A model generated the notes under the pieces. That model was not told where the DNA came from. It saw nothing but the letters and a program-made list of their open reading frames with translations, and searched no databases. A program made the translations under genes and the position numbers. From Cupriavidus basilensis (GTDB lineage: Bacteria; Pseudomonadota; Gammaproteobacteria; Burkholderiales; Burkholderiaceae), in NCBI RefSeq assembly GCF_000876015.1, contig NZ_BBQM01000024.1:124001-188000 (forward strand): a stretch of 64,000 nucleotides of DNA, read 5' to 3'. Each line of letters starts with the position of its first letter. Within the stretch, counting starts at the first letter, position 1. Shown in pieces: positions 45,401-53,448 of the stretch.

Positions 45401-45626
45401 CGACGTCGGCCAGCGCGTCGCGCACCGTGTGCAGGTAGATGTTGCCGCCGATCTCCTTGTTGGAGAAATCGATGGCGATGTATTTCTCGTGGATCAGTAT
45501 CCCGCTGATATAGACCACCGCGCTCAGATCCAGCAGATAGATCAGCAGCAGCTTGCGGCCCACGCGCAGGCGCCCGAGAAACCGGAAGAAGGGATTGTCT
45601 TTCATCGTGCGCGCACCGTCGCGCAT
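42423..45626 (-). CDS. membrane HAMP-PAS-GGDEF-EAL cyclic-di-GMP protein
   Basis: 1067 residues. Order: membrane helix (KLLLIYLLDLSAVVYISGIL), a helical periplasmic sensor to about 320, second helix (LGTALFLLCGILGMVYFV), HAMP, two PAS regions, then GGDEF at 715-719 (RLGGDEFTV) with an intact inhibitory RSGD upstream, and an EAL domain. The EAL signature reads EGL at 844-846 (VEGLLRW), but ITETVLM and DDFGTGYSS are intact. So it could both make and break c-di-GMP. ATG 45626 and ATG 45605 (MKDNPFF) are both possible starts; neither has a clear ribosome site. Confidence 0.92.
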   Translation of the reverse strand: MRDGARTMKDNPFFRFLGRLRVGRKLLLIYLLDLSAVVYISGILIHEKYIAIDFSNKEIGGNIYLHTVRDALADVALTEAGARPPAARFEQIGAELAHAEQQYGTHMQSAELSRRVRAALAAIAREPQPTPATVGEALEACRELVTRIGNQSNLILDPDLDSYYAMSLSILRYPALVDAVHGIGRRLHDGMHGQESREALRTRYLVLEGQLDAVLEGLRSDLAEAGAADRALGTALAPSVARMRAAVEAYRHAARIVVNGSDKTDPALLANLDTAQQALVLSVRDTWRDTSEQLDTLLHARVRGLFSRMWLHLGTALFLLCGILGMVYFVAQQISRPLRQLARVMDTVRRTGDHTLRASWHSQDEIGQLVRGFNEMLEQLDRERDVQKELAATARASAAQHALVEATPVPMMVTAVPGHEVLHANQPALYWLNGCTADPWAFALDSPVRARFFQQLSDRDAVEEFEVRWKASAEPTWAMLSARRLKFQGRDAVLTAFTPINQIKLMEQRLELWGKVFEASSEAILILDQERRLLTANASFYRATGYRAEDVTGKLPEFVVAAAGGTPLIEGLATLVDLSSVWNGEAQIRRRYGGDYPAWLMISAVRDKRGNVSHYICTLIDITDRKKSEARIQFLAEHDVLTELPNRALFTKRLGIALERARNSPARVAVLFIDLDRFKDINDSLGHHIGDALLRSVSRRLLQAVRSGDTVSRLGGDEFTVILNDIGGAADVASTIDDRLLPLVREPHAIGGATLQVSCSVGVAMYPDDGTDIDTLMQNADAAMYQAKAAGRNLVKFFSPDIAERARQRLTLEACLRTAVERQELRLAFQPCLDAITGAVISVEGLLRWTHPQLGSVMPAQFIPIAEDTRLIIPIGAWVIDEACRQLAQWSTAGLPGIRMSINLSAIQLRDADLAATLRASLARHAVAPERLELEITETVLMDSAENYLDAINAIRALGVKLSLDDFGTGYSSLSYLNRFPLDRLKIDRAFVHDMLDAPADLAVIKAIVELGHDLGLRVVAEGVESRHQADILRSLGCDELQGFLYARPMSAQALEGWLREQALVDA

Positions 45627-46048
45627 TATTTAGGGTGACTCATGGCGCACTCCAACGGGCTGGCGGGAAAGAGGCAAGAAAGATGCCGGGCCTGGCTGGA
45701 GGGTTGGCTGGCATTCCCATATCGACGCCCGCGCGCCGCGGCTTTAGCGTTTGGCGGATATTCCCCGTGACGGTGCGTGCGTGCCGCAGGAGGGTGCGGG
45801 AAGCTGGCGGCCGGCACCATTGCGGCCCCTCCGCGTCACTGTTCGGGGTCATTGTTCCGGCCCCGCGGAGGCCACTCTTTGGTGGGGGGCATTTTTGGCG
45901 ATACGTGCCGTTATTTGTCATTAACGACAATGTTGATCAACGATGACTGCTGCCATTGCGACCTGCGCGGCAGCCGGCGCGGCATGCAGCAATGACGCGG
46001 GCAACGCGCGGCCGCTGGCCGGCAAATATCAAGCAGACAGGAGAATTC
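45627..46048. other. intergenic region before the lipoprotein pair
   Basis: About 420 bases. The left part is GC-rich and holds no convincing gene. Near 45915-45930 lies TTGTCATTAACGACAA, a TTGTC-N6-GACAA dyad, followed at once by the perfect palindrome GTTGATCAAC (45932-45941). These are likely control sites for the lipoprotein genes. Confidence 0.5.
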
Positions 46049-46444
46049 ATGGGGCGTATCCGTCTTGCCGGCGCATGGCTGGCGTTGAGCCTGTTTCTCG
46101 GCGCATGCGCGCCTTCGGTACCGATTTCGCAATCGAAGGTCGAGATATCCGGCCGGGAGGCGGCGGCACGGCGAATCCGGCTGCTGGAGCCGGCCGCCAT
46201 CAAGCTCGATACGGGATATTCGCGCACGCTTGCCCAGGACTCGGTCTGGCAGTCCTTCGGGCGTCTTCCGCAGGGCCAGGTTTTCAGGCCGGTCGGCACG
46301 ATTTTCACGATTGAAGGCCGCCAGGTGCATGAGGCGTACCTGGTGATCGAAGAACAAAAACTGGTGGGATTCTATTTGCCCGGGGAGGAAAACTATTCCC
46401 CGCTTTCAACCGCGGTACCCCTTAAATTCGGAGATATCAAGTGA
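46049..46444 (+). CDS. small lipoprotein of unknown function
   Basis: 131 residues. ATG 46049 has a CAGGAGAATTC ribosome site. The signal is lipoprotein type: WLALSLFLGAC with a clean LGAC lipobox at about residue 20. The mature part (SREAAARRI-like start, GRLPQGQVFRPVGTIFTIEG and KLVGFYLPGEENY) looks like a small beta-barrel or sandwich domain. I do not recognise the family. Its stop overlaps the next lipoprotein's GTG start (GTGA), so the two are coupled and may form one envelope unit. Confidence 0.8.
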   Translation: MGRIRLAGAWLALSLFLGACAPSVPISQSKVEISGREAAARRIRLLEPAAIKLDTGYSRTLAQDSVWQSFGRLPQGQVFRPVGTIFTIEGRQVHEAYLVIEEQKLVGFYLPGEENYSPLSTAVPLKFGDIK

Positions 46445-46899
46445 TTCGTGCTGTACGGACTGTAGTGATGGGCCTGGCCCTGGCTGGTCTTGTGGCGGGC
46501 TGCGCTTCCGGCGTGAAGCATTCGGAAATGGCCGCATCCATACCTACCATCAAGCAAGGCGAGGGCCGTATCTACTTCCTGCGCTCGGCATCCATGCTCG
46601 GCGCGGCGCTCCAGCCGGATATCCGCCTCAACGACCAGGTGGTGGGCGAGTCCAAGCCGGGCGGCTTCTTCTTCGTCGATCGTCCGGCAGGCAAGTATGT
46701 CGCCGCCACCGCGACGGAGACCGAGAAGACGCTCAGCTTCGGTCTCGATGCGGGGGAAACGAAATACGTGCGCAGCTCGCCTTCGTTTGGCCTGGTGGTC
46801 GGCCGGATCGTGCTTGAGCTGGAAACGCCGGAAAAGGCTAAGGAAGACCTGCCGTCGCTGAGCTACACCGGCAATGCGCTGACGCCGCAAGCGAAATAA
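46441..46899 (+). CDS. DUF2846-like lipoprotein
   Basis: 152 residues from GTG 46441, overlapping the previous gene by 4 bases. The lipobox is LVAGC in VVMGLALAGLVAGCASG. The mature domain holds GEGRIYFLRSASMLGAALQP, then VGESKPGGFFFVDRPAGKY and GETKYVRSS, the pattern of DUF2846 proteins, which bind the envelope and are of unknown function. It is paired with the first lipoprotein. A GC-rich hairpin at about 46903-46933 may end the transcript. Confidence 0.82.
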   Translation: MIRAVRTVVMGLALAGLVAGCASGVKHSEMAASIPTIKQGEGRIYFLRSASMLGAALQPDIRLNDQVVGESKPGGFFFVDRPAGKYVAATATETEKTLSFGLDAGETKYVRSSPSFGLVVGRIVLELETPEKAKEDLPSLSYTGNALTPQAK

Positions 46900-47092
46900 G
46901 GCTGCCGGGGGCGGTCTCGCGCGGCGCCCCGGCCCAGGCCGGCGGCATGCGCGCTCCCATATGCGAAAACCGCCTTTCCATAGCCGAAAAGTTGTCTATA
47001 CAAGTAGCGGGCGGCCCGATAACATCGGTCTGATCTACAAGCGCGCGCGGTCCCGGCGCGCTTGTTGTCTTTCCATGTTTCCGGAGTCAGAA

Positions 47093-48106
47093 GTGAACCG
47101 TCTTGTCCGCCTGTTGGCCGATTCCCTTGTCATCCGCATCGCCGGCGCCGCCTTGCTGGCCTGCGCGAGCCTGCCGGCGCCGGCCGCGGGGCCGGCCGGG
47201 GCGGAAGGCTATCCGGCGCGCCCGGTCCGGGTGATCGTGCCGTTCGCGGCGGGTGGCGTGGCGGATGCGCTGCCGCGCCTGGTCGGGCAGAAGCTGGCGG
47301 AGCAGTGGGGCCGCCCGGTGGTGATCGACAACAAGCCGGGCGCGGCCGGCAATATCGGCATGGAAGCGGCGGCGCGCGCGCCGGCCGATGGCTACACGCT
47401 GGCGCTGGCGCCGGCGGGCAACCTGACGGTGAACCCGATTCTGTTCCCGAAGCTCGGCTTCGAGGTGAAGGACCTCGTGCCGGTCACGCTGCTGGCGACC
47501 TCGCCGAACGTGCTGGTGGTGAATCCGGGCCTGCCGGCGCACACGCTCAAGGCGCTGGTCGAATATGCGCGCGCCCATCCGGGCGAGCTGAACTTCGCTT
47601 CGCCGGGCAACGGCAGCGGCGCGCACCTCGCGGGCGAGCTGCTGAACCTGGAGGCGGGCATCAAGACCATGCACGTTCCCTACAACGGCATCGCGACGGC
47701 GCTCAACGACGTGCTGGGCGGGCAGGTGCAGATGGTGTTCGCGGGCGTGTCGAGCGTGCTCCAGCACATCCGCTCGGGCAAGCTGGTGGCGGTCGCGGTG
47801 GCCGGGCCGCACCGGCTGGCGCAGTTGCCGGGCGTGCCGACGGTGGCGGAGTCGTATCCGGGCTTCGACGTGACCTCGTGGTACGGGCTGGTGGCGCCCA
47901 AGGGCACGCCGGACGCGGTGGTGCGCAAGTGGCAGGCCGACGCGGCCGCCGTGCTGCGCCAGCCGGAGGTGCGCGAGAAGCTGCTGGGTCTCGGCCTGGA
48001 GCCGGTGGGCAGCACGCCGGAAGCGTTCGCCAGGACCATCTCCAGTGAAACCCTGAAATGGCGCGCGATCGTGCATCGCGCGAAAATCCAGCCGCTGCAG
48101 TCGTAG
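47093..48106 (+). CDS. Bug-family tripartite tricarboxylate transporter receptor
   Basis: 337 residues from GTG 47093, which has GGAG seven bases before it; ATG 47075 is an alternative. A long signal peptide (VIRIAGAALLACASLPAPAAG) leads to YPARPVRVIVPFAAGGVAD, DNKPGAAGNIG and YGLVAPKGTPDAVV, all Bug hallmarks. Upstream at 46993-47004 is TTGTCTATACAA, a short dyad that resembles GntR-type operators. It stands alone: the lipoprotein genes are upstream and an OpgC-like gene lies 370 bases downstream. Ligand unknown. Confidence 0.9.
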   Translation: MNRLVRLLADSLVIRIAGAALLACASLPAPAAGPAGAEGYPARPVRVIVPFAAGGVADALPRLVGQKLAEQWGRPVVIDNKPGAAGNIGMEAAARAPADGYTLALAPAGNLTVNPILFPKLGFEVKDLVPVTLLATSPNVLVVNPGLPAHTLKALVEYARAHPGELNFASPGNGSGAHLAGELLNLEAGIKTMHVPYNGIATALNDVLGGQVQMVFAGVSSVLQHIRSGKLVAVAVAGPHRLAQLPGVPTVAESYPGFDVTSWYGLVAPKGTPDAVVRKWQADAAAVLRQPEVREKLLGLGLEPVGSTPEAFARTISSETLKWRAIVHRAKIQPLQS

Positions 48107-48473
48107 GCCGGAATCGGGCACCGGCACCGGCACCAGTACCGGCAACCGTCCGCGCTCTCCGCGCGCCGGCTCGCGCGAGCCGGCGCTGTCTTTCCTCCCT
48201 CCCGCCTTCCCGCCTTCCCGCCTTCCCGCCCTCCCGCGTTTCCCCAGCCCCCGGCAGCCTCGCCCTAGGGTAATCCCCAATATGCCGTATCATCTCGCCC
48301 GGTGCATTGGCCGCCAGGGCAGGCCGCGTCGCGGGCGCGGCACATTTCTGCCTTTGCGCTGTCCAACGTGCCGGATTTCATAGTGAAACAGGTAGCGGAT
48401 TCGCCATATGGCGGGTCCGGGGTGGCGGGGCGCCTTGTCGGGACGTCTGCCGCCTGTGATGCAGGAGAGGCTT
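48107..48473. repeat. intergenic region with short tandem repeats
   Basis: Two simple repeats flank the palindrome: a GGCACC-type hexamer run at about 48117-48142 and a CTTCCCGC octamer run at about 48196-48236 with four to five units. The rest (48240-48450) shows no clear gene. The repeats are prone to slippage but lie outside coding sequence. Confidence 0.6.
48163..48186 (+). terminator. 24-base palindrome after the Bug gene
   Basis: Positions 48163-48186 form a perfect palindrome with 12-base arms (GCGCCGGCTCGC and its complement), 57 bases past the receptor's stop codon. As RNA it would fold into a very stable hairpin. No T-run follows. Confidence 0.55.
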
Positions 48474-49649
48474 TTGGCGACAAACGAAACCCAGCGCAGA
48501 ACTGAGGTCGACCTGATCCGCGGCGTGGCGCTGATCTTCATCGTGGTGGATCACGTCAACGGCAGCGTGCTGGCTGACTACACCATCCGCAATTTCGCGT
48601 TCTTCGACGCGGCGGAGATCTTCGTCTTCCTGGCCGGCTATTCGGCCAGCTCCGCCTTCCTGGCGATGGAGGCGCGGCATGGCGCGGCCGCCGCGCAGAG
48701 CCGCCTGGTGCGGCGCAGTTGGGAAATCTACAAGGCCTTCGTGCTGACCGGGCTGCTGATGCTGGTGTTCGGCCTGCTGCTGGCGCTCGCGCGCGTGCCG
48801 GCGCCGGCGGTGGTGTCCACCGAGGCGCCGATCTTCATGGCGCATCCGTTCAGCACGCTGATCGAGGTGTTCAGCGTGGCGCGCCAGCCCTTCGTCTCCG
48901 ACGTGCTGCCGATGTACGCGGTCTTCATCCTGTGCGCGCCGCTGTCGATCCGCATGGCGCGCGCGCGGCCGCTGACCTTCGTCGGCGCCAGCGCGCTGCT
49001 GTGGCTGATGGCGCCGATGCTCACGCCGCTGCTGCCGAGCAGCGACGGCAACGGCTGGAGCTTCAACCCGTTCGCGTGGCAACTGATGTTCGGCCTGGGG
49101 CTGATGTCGCGCCTGCGGCCGGACGTGATCCTGCCGCGCCAGCCGCTGGTGCGCTGGGTGGTGACGGTGCTGGCGGTGGCGATGACGCTGGCCGGCGTGC
49201 TGCTGGCCTACCTGTGGATGCGCCCGCACGTGTACGAGCCGTGGCTGCCGGCATGGCTGCCGACGATGGTGTTCCCGCTGCCCAAGAAGAGCCTGGCGGC
49301 GCTGCGCGTGGCGAGCTTCCTCGGGCTGGCGTGGCTGGCCTACCTGGCGGTGCGCGCGGGCTGGGTGGCGCGGCTGGCCTCGGTGATGGGCCCGGTGGTG
49401 CAGATCGGCCGCCACAGCCTGTTCTGCTTCGTGTTCGGCGCGGTGGTGTCGGTGGTGATCGAGGGCTTTACCTACGGCATCGCCGGCGGGCGGCCTTCGC
49501 GGCCCATCGCGCTGGGCGGCGACATCGTGGCGGTGGCGCTGCTGCTGGTGATCGGCGGCTGGTGGGGGCGGCGCAAGGAGGGGCGCAAGGCGGCGGTGGC
49601 CGCCCGGCAGTTGCGCGCGGTGCCCTGCGCGAACGGCCGCGGCCTATGA
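48474..49649 (+). CDS. OpgC-like integral membrane acyltransferase
   Basis: 391 residues with about ten hydrophobic helices. The opening EVDLIRGVALIFIVVDHVNG, with the conserved Arg and His, marks the OpgC/acyltransferase-3-like fold; OpgC adds succinyl groups to periplasmic glucans. FFDAAEIFVFLAGYSASSAF and IGRHSLFCFVFGAVVS also fit. I choose TTG 48474 since AGGAGAGG lies just before it; ATG 48459 lacks a site and would place that motif inside the gene. No opgGH genes are near, so the acceptor is uncertain. The end overlaps the convergent TetR gene by 6 bases. Confidence 0.8.
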   Translation: MATNETQRRTEVDLIRGVALIFIVVDHVNGSVLADYTIRNFAFFDAAEIFVFLAGYSASSAFLAMEARHGAAAAQSRLVRRSWEIYKAFVLTGLLMLVFGLLLALARVPAPAVVSTEAPIFMAHPFSTLIEVFSVARQPFVSDVLPMYAVFILCAPLSIRMARARPLTFVGASALLWLMAPMLTPLLPSSDGNGWSFNPFAWQLMFGLGLMSRLRPDVILPRQPLVRWVVTVLAVAMTLAGVLLAYLWMRPHVYEPWLPAWLPTMVFPLPKKSLAALRVASFLGLAWLAYLAVRAGWVARLASVMGPVVQIGRHSLFCFVFGAVVSVVIEGFTYGIAGGRPSRPIALGGDIVAVALLLVIGGWWGRRKEGRKAAVAARQLRAVPCANGRGL

Positions 49650-50348
49650 GCGGGCCGCGGCGCGCTGCCGCGTCCGCGGCTTCGGCGCGGCCGATGCGGT
49701 CGATGCCGCCTTCTCCCTGCCGGCGGCCAGCAGGCCGGTCAGCACGAACTGCTGCACGCCTTGCCGCCATTGCGCCAGCGCCACCTTCGGGCGCGTGGTG
49801 GGCCCGGTCGGCTTGGCGCTGAAGAACATGCTGACGCCGTGCATGGCGGACCAGGCGCAGCGCACCATCATGTCGTCGAACTGCGCGTCCAGCCCGTTCT
49901 CGCTGAAATAGTCCTGCACCGCGCCGTAGAGCAACTGGTAGGAAGCCGCGCCCGCCTCCAGCAGCTCGGGGTAATTCTCCTTGCCGACGATCTGCGGGCC
50001 GAACATCAGGTAGAACAGGGCGGGGTGCCTGACGGCGAATTCGATGTAGCCGTCCATCACCGTGAGCAGCCGTCCCTCGGCCGTCATGTCGGGCGACATG
50101 CGGGCGCGCCGTATCGCCACCAGCTCGCGGAAGCCGTCGGCGGCGATGGCGGCGAGCAGTCCTTCCTTGTCGGCGAACTGGTTGCGCGGCGCCCCGTGCG
50201 AGACCCCCGCGAGCCGCGCCGCCGAGCGCAGCGTCAGGCCGTGGACGCCTTCGGTTGCGAGGATCTCCCTGCCGCAGCGGATCATTTCCTCGCGCAGGTT
50301 GCCGTGGTGGTAGCTCTGGCGGGGCGGCGGGGTGGTGGCGTTGGTCAT
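49644..50348 (-). CDS. TetR-family transcriptional regulator
   Basis: 234 residues. The helix-turn-helix covers about residues 15-60: YHHGNLREEMIRCGREILAT, LTLRSAARLAGVSHGAPRNQ. The C-domain includes PALFYLMFGPQIVG, typical of the WHG (TetR_C) group. The tail is basic and low-complexity. It is the last gene of the thiolase-crotonase-ligase-Bug set on the minus strand and begins 91 bases after the Bug gene ends, so it may be a local regulator of that set. The effector is unknown. Confidence 0.9.
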   Translation of the reverse strand: MTNATTPPPRQSYHHGNLREEMIRCGREILATEGVHGLTLRSAARLAGVSHGAPRNQFADKEGLLAAIAADGFRELVAIRRARMSPDMTAEGRLLTVMDGYIEFAVRHPALFYLMFGPQIVGKENYPELLEAGAASYQLLYGAVQDYFSENGLDAQFDDMMVRCAWSAMHGVSMFFSAKPTGPTTRPKVALAQWRQGVQQFVLTGLLAAGREKAASTASAAPKPRTRQRAAARS

Positions 50349-50439
50349 GGTGTTGCCGTGGGCGGTGTCGTCAGGCCTCCATGTTAGCGCCAACGGCAGC
50401 GCGCCCGCCCCGCATCCGCGCGCGCGGCGATGGTGATTG

Positions 50440-51429
50440 CTATTGCAGCGTGATGTGCTTTTCGGCGACCACCCTGGCCCAGCGCTCCGCGTCCTTGCGG
50501 ATCTGCGCGTCGAACGCGGCCGGCGTGGTGCCGCTAGGCTCGGTGCCCAGCTCCTGCAGCCGGGCCTTGACCTCGGGCACCGCCACCGCCTTCGCGACCT
50601 CCGCGCTGAGACGGTTGACGATCGCGTCCGGCGTGCCGGCCGGCGCGAACAGGCCGAACCAGCCGACGTCGGCGAACTGCGGATAGCCCTGCTCGGCGAA
50701 GGTGGGCACGCTCTCCAGGCCCTTCCAGCGGCGCGGCCCGGTCACGCCGAGCGCGCGCACGGTGCCGGCCTGGATATGCGGCTTGATCGCCAGCGGGTCG
50801 ACGAACAGGCCGTTGATCTGGCCGCCGATCAGGTCCTGGATCGCCGGCGCGGAGCCCTTATACGGCACGTGCATCATGTCGATGCCGCTGACCGAGGCCA
50901 GCATCTCTCCCCACAGGTGGGAGCCGGTGCCGGCGCCGAAGGAGCCGAAGTTGAGCCGCTCGGGCGACGCCTTGCCATAGGCCAGGTAGCTCTTGAGGTC
51001 CGTCACCGGCAGCTTGCGGTCCACCACGAACACCACGGGCGCTGCCGCGATCCCGGCCACGCCGCGGAAGCTCTTGATGGCGTCGTAGGGCAGGTCCTTG
51101 AACAGCGCCGGCTGGATGCTGTGCGCGGAGTTGTTGAGCAGCAGGGTGTAGCCGTCCGGCGCCGCCTTCGAGGCGATCGAGTAGGCCACCACCGTCTGCC
51201 CGCCGGGCCGGTTGTCCACCACGACCGGCTGCCCCATCTGCCGCGACAGGGCCGCGCCCACGGTGCGGGCGATGATGTCGGTGCCGCCGCCGGCGGCGTA
51301 GGGCACGATGATCCGGATCGGATGGGTGGGGTAATCCGCCGGCTTTTCGGCATGCGCGGGGTGGGGCGCCAGCAGCAGCAAGCCGGCCACCCCGGCCGCG
51401 AGGCGCGCGGCCGTGTTGGACGTGGTCAT
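50440..51429 (-). CDS. Bug-family tripartite tricarboxylate transporter receptor
   Basis: 329 residues. The signal peptide ends HPAHA/EKPAD, then come YPTHPIRIIVPYAAGGGTD, DNRPGGQTVVAYSIAS and FGLFAPAGTPDAIV. ATG 51429 has an AGGAGACAACC site. It follows a CoA ligase gene by 88 bases on the same strand, so it likely binds the carboxylate that the ligase activates. This makes it the clearest case in the window of a Bug protein tied to an acyl-CoA pathway. No permease gene is present. Confidence 0.92.
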   Translation of the reverse strand: MTTSNTAARLAAGVAGLLLLAPHPAHAEKPADYPTHPIRIIVPYAAGGGTDIIARTVGAALSRQMGQPVVVDNRPGGQTVVAYSIASKAAPDGYTLLLNNSAHSIQPALFKDLPYDAIKSFRGVAGIAAAPVVFVVDRKLPVTDLKSYLAYGKASPERLNFGSFGAGTGSHLWGEMLASVSGIDMMHVPYKGSAPAIQDLIGGQINGLFVDPLAIKPHIQAGTVRALGVTGPRRWKGLESVPTFAEQGYPQFADVGWFGLFAPAGTPDAIVNRLSAEVAKAVAVPEVKARLQELGTEPSGTTPAAFDAQIRKDAERWARVVAEKHITLQ

Positions 51430-51517
51430 GGTTGTCTCCTGTCTTGATCTGTTTTCGATCTGATTTCGATCTGTTCTCGGTTCCGCATTTCGGCTGGCTT
51501 TCGCCAGCCTTTCCGCG

Positions 51518-53446
51518 CTACTCGTACACCACCGAGTAGCGCGTGGTCAGCGTGGCGAAGGCGGTCTCGATGGTGGCCATCGCCGCGGCGCGCTCGGCTT
51601 CGCTCATGGCGGCGGGCAGCACCAGCGTCGAGGCCAGCCCGAGGTCGCCGCGGTCTTCCACGCGGATGTCGCGCACGGGGAGCGGCGCCCCGGCGGCGGC
51701 ATCGGCCAGCATCTGCTGCTGGGCGCGCCGGATGGCGTCGCCGCGCAGCACGTTCTTCTGGATCTTGCCGACCGCGGTCTTGGGAATGGCGTCGACCAGA
51801 TAGAACTGCTTGGGCACCGCCGCGCGCTCGGGAATCGCCTCGTAGGCGTAGTGCCTGAGGCGGCCGAGCGGATAGTCGCTGCCCGGCTTGAGCGCGATGT
51901 AGGCTACCGGCAGCTCGCCCGCGTGCGCGTCCGGGATGCCGACCGCCGCGGCGTCGAACACGGCCGGATGGCGGTACAGCGCTTCCTCGATCATGCGCGG
52001 GTCGATGTTGTTGCCGCCGCGGATGATGAGGTCCTTGGCGCGGCCGGTCAGCCAGAAGTAGCCTTGCGCGTCCATGTAGCCGAGATCGCCGGTGTTGAAC
52101 CAGCCGCCGTCGAACCAGATGTCCCGGTTGTGCGCCGGGTCGAGGTAGCCGGCGAAGACGTTGGGCCCGCGCACCACCACCACGCCCGGCTCGCCGGGCT
52201 CGCAGTCGCGCACGATGCGCCGGCCGGCCACCTTGACCGCCTTCATCTGCTGGTAGGCCATGCGGAACCCGATCGAGCCCGTGCGCGCTTCGCCGTGGCG
52301 CGGGTTGCAGGCGCTCAGCGCGGTGCCTTCGGTGAGGCCGTAGCCTTCCAGGATGACCGAGCCGGTCTTCCTGCCGAAGGCCTCGGCGATGGCCGTCGAC
52401 AGCGGCGCGGTGCCGCAGGTGGCGGCCTGCAGCGAGCCGATGTCGGTATCCTCGAGGGGGATGTTGAGCAGCATGTTGACCACGGCCGGCACCATGCTGA
52501 GCGTGGTGACGCGGAAGCGCTCGATGATGCGCCAGATGTTGCGGATCACGGAGGGATCGCGCCAGCCGCCCGAGGTCAGCATGACCACCGAGGCGCCGCG
52601 CGCGAGCGGCATCAGGCAGTTGGTCAGCACGCCGGTGACGTGGAACATCGGCACGCCGCACACGCGCACGTCCGTGGGCTGCACGTCGTACTGCATGCCG
52701 CTGGCCCAGGCCATGAAGACCTCGTTGCCGTGCGTGTGCAGAGCGAGCTTGGGCGTGCCGGTGGTGCCGCCGGTGTGGAACATCGAGGCGGTGTCCCCGG
52801 GGGCGATGCGCCGGCCGCTGTCGAGCGTCTCGGCGCCGAAGCGCGGCAGCTCGGCCAGCAGGTCGACCACGCCATCCTCGCTCGCGGGGCCGCCGCCGGC
52901 CTTGATCCAGTGGCGCACGCCGGGCAGCTCCCGGCGGATCAGCATGGCCTTGTTCCAGGCCTCGATGTCCGGGTCGGGGCCGTAGACGATCACCGCCTTC
53001 GCGCCGGCGTTGGCGAGCAGGGTGCGGATGATCTCCGGCTCCAGCATCCAGTTGACGGGGCAGGCGATGCCGGCCGCCTCGCTGCCCCAGAGCGCGTATT
53101 GCGACTCCGGCGCGACCGGCATGAGGATGCCGATCACGTCGGCCGGCCCCAGGCCGAGCGCATGCAGCAGGTTGGCGGTCTGGGTGATGCGGCCGAACAA
53201 CTGGCCGTGGCTCACGGTGGTGGCGCGCTCCAGCTCGTCGCCGGAGGCGAAGTGGTGCAGCGCGGGCGCATCGGGCGCGCGGTCGCGCGCCAGGCGCAGC
53301 AGGTCGTAGGTGCTGGCCGGCAGGTCGCGCGCCGGCAGCGGGGTCTGCTCGAAGCGCTCGATGTCGCCGAGCGTGGCCACGCGCAGCCCGGGCTGGTAGA
53401 GGTCCCGCCGCGCGCGGGCGGCGGCTTCGATGGCGGCTTGCGTCAT
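51518..53446 (-). CDS. AMP-forming acyl-CoA synthetase
   Basis: 642 residues of the ANL superfamily. Motifs: FHTGGTTGTPKLALHTH (P-loop), VILEGYGLTEGTALS (adenylate), WFNTGDLGYMDAQGYFWLTG (hinge) and IPKTAVGKIQKNVLRG (catalytic lysine). It is about 90 residues longer than usual, with an extra C-terminal segment rich in Ala/Glu after the lysine motif, ending TTRYSVVYE. ATG 53446 is 2 bases after the crotonase stop, so translation is coupled. It would activate an aromatic or branched acid for the crotonase and thiolase upstream (inference). Confidence 0.92.
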   Translation of the reverse strand: MTQAAIEAAARARRDLYQPGLRVATLGDIERFEQTPLPARDLPASTYDLLRLARDRAPDAPALHHFASGDELERATTVSHGQLFGRITQTANLLHALGLGPADVIGILMPVAPESQYALWGSEAAGIACPVNWMLEPEIIRTLLANAGAKAVIVYGPDPDIEAWNKAMLIRRELPGVRHWIKAGGGPASEDGVVDLLAELPRFGAETLDSGRRIAPGDTASMFHTGGTTGTPKLALHTHGNEVFMAWASGMQYDVQPTDVRVCGVPMFHVTGVLTNCLMPLARGASVVMLTSGGWRDPSVIRNIWRIIERFRVTTLSMVPAVVNMLLNIPLEDTDIGSLQAATCGTAPLSTAIAEAFGRKTGSVILEGYGLTEGTALSACNPRHGEARTGSIGFRMAYQQMKAVKVAGRRIVRDCEPGEPGVVVVRGPNVFAGYLDPAHNRDIWFDGGWFNTGDLGYMDAQGYFWLTGRAKDLIIRGGNNIDPRMIEEALYRHPAVFDAAAVGIPDAHAGELPVAYIALKPGSDYPLGRLRHYAYEAIPERAAVPKQFYLVDAIPKTAVGKIQKNVLRGDAIRRAQQQMLADAAAGAPLPVRDIRVEDRGDLGLASTLVLPAAMSEAERAAAMATIETAFATLTTRYSVVYE

Positions 53447-53448
53447 GG

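Noticed and set aside
42543-45638. Plus-strand open frame of about 1030 codons opposite the GGDEF-EAL gene
   Set aside because: Shadow frame; the minus strand has intact GGDEF, EAL, PAS and HAMP sequence.
45635-45946. Plus-strand frame of 103 codons before the lipoprotein pair
   Set aside because: Composition is that of random GC-rich DNA, with no motif or ribosome site, and it ends in the AT-rich control region.
48117-48240. Short tandem repeats considered as a CRISPR array
   Set aside because: Units are 6-8 bases with no spacers, so they are simple sequence repeats.
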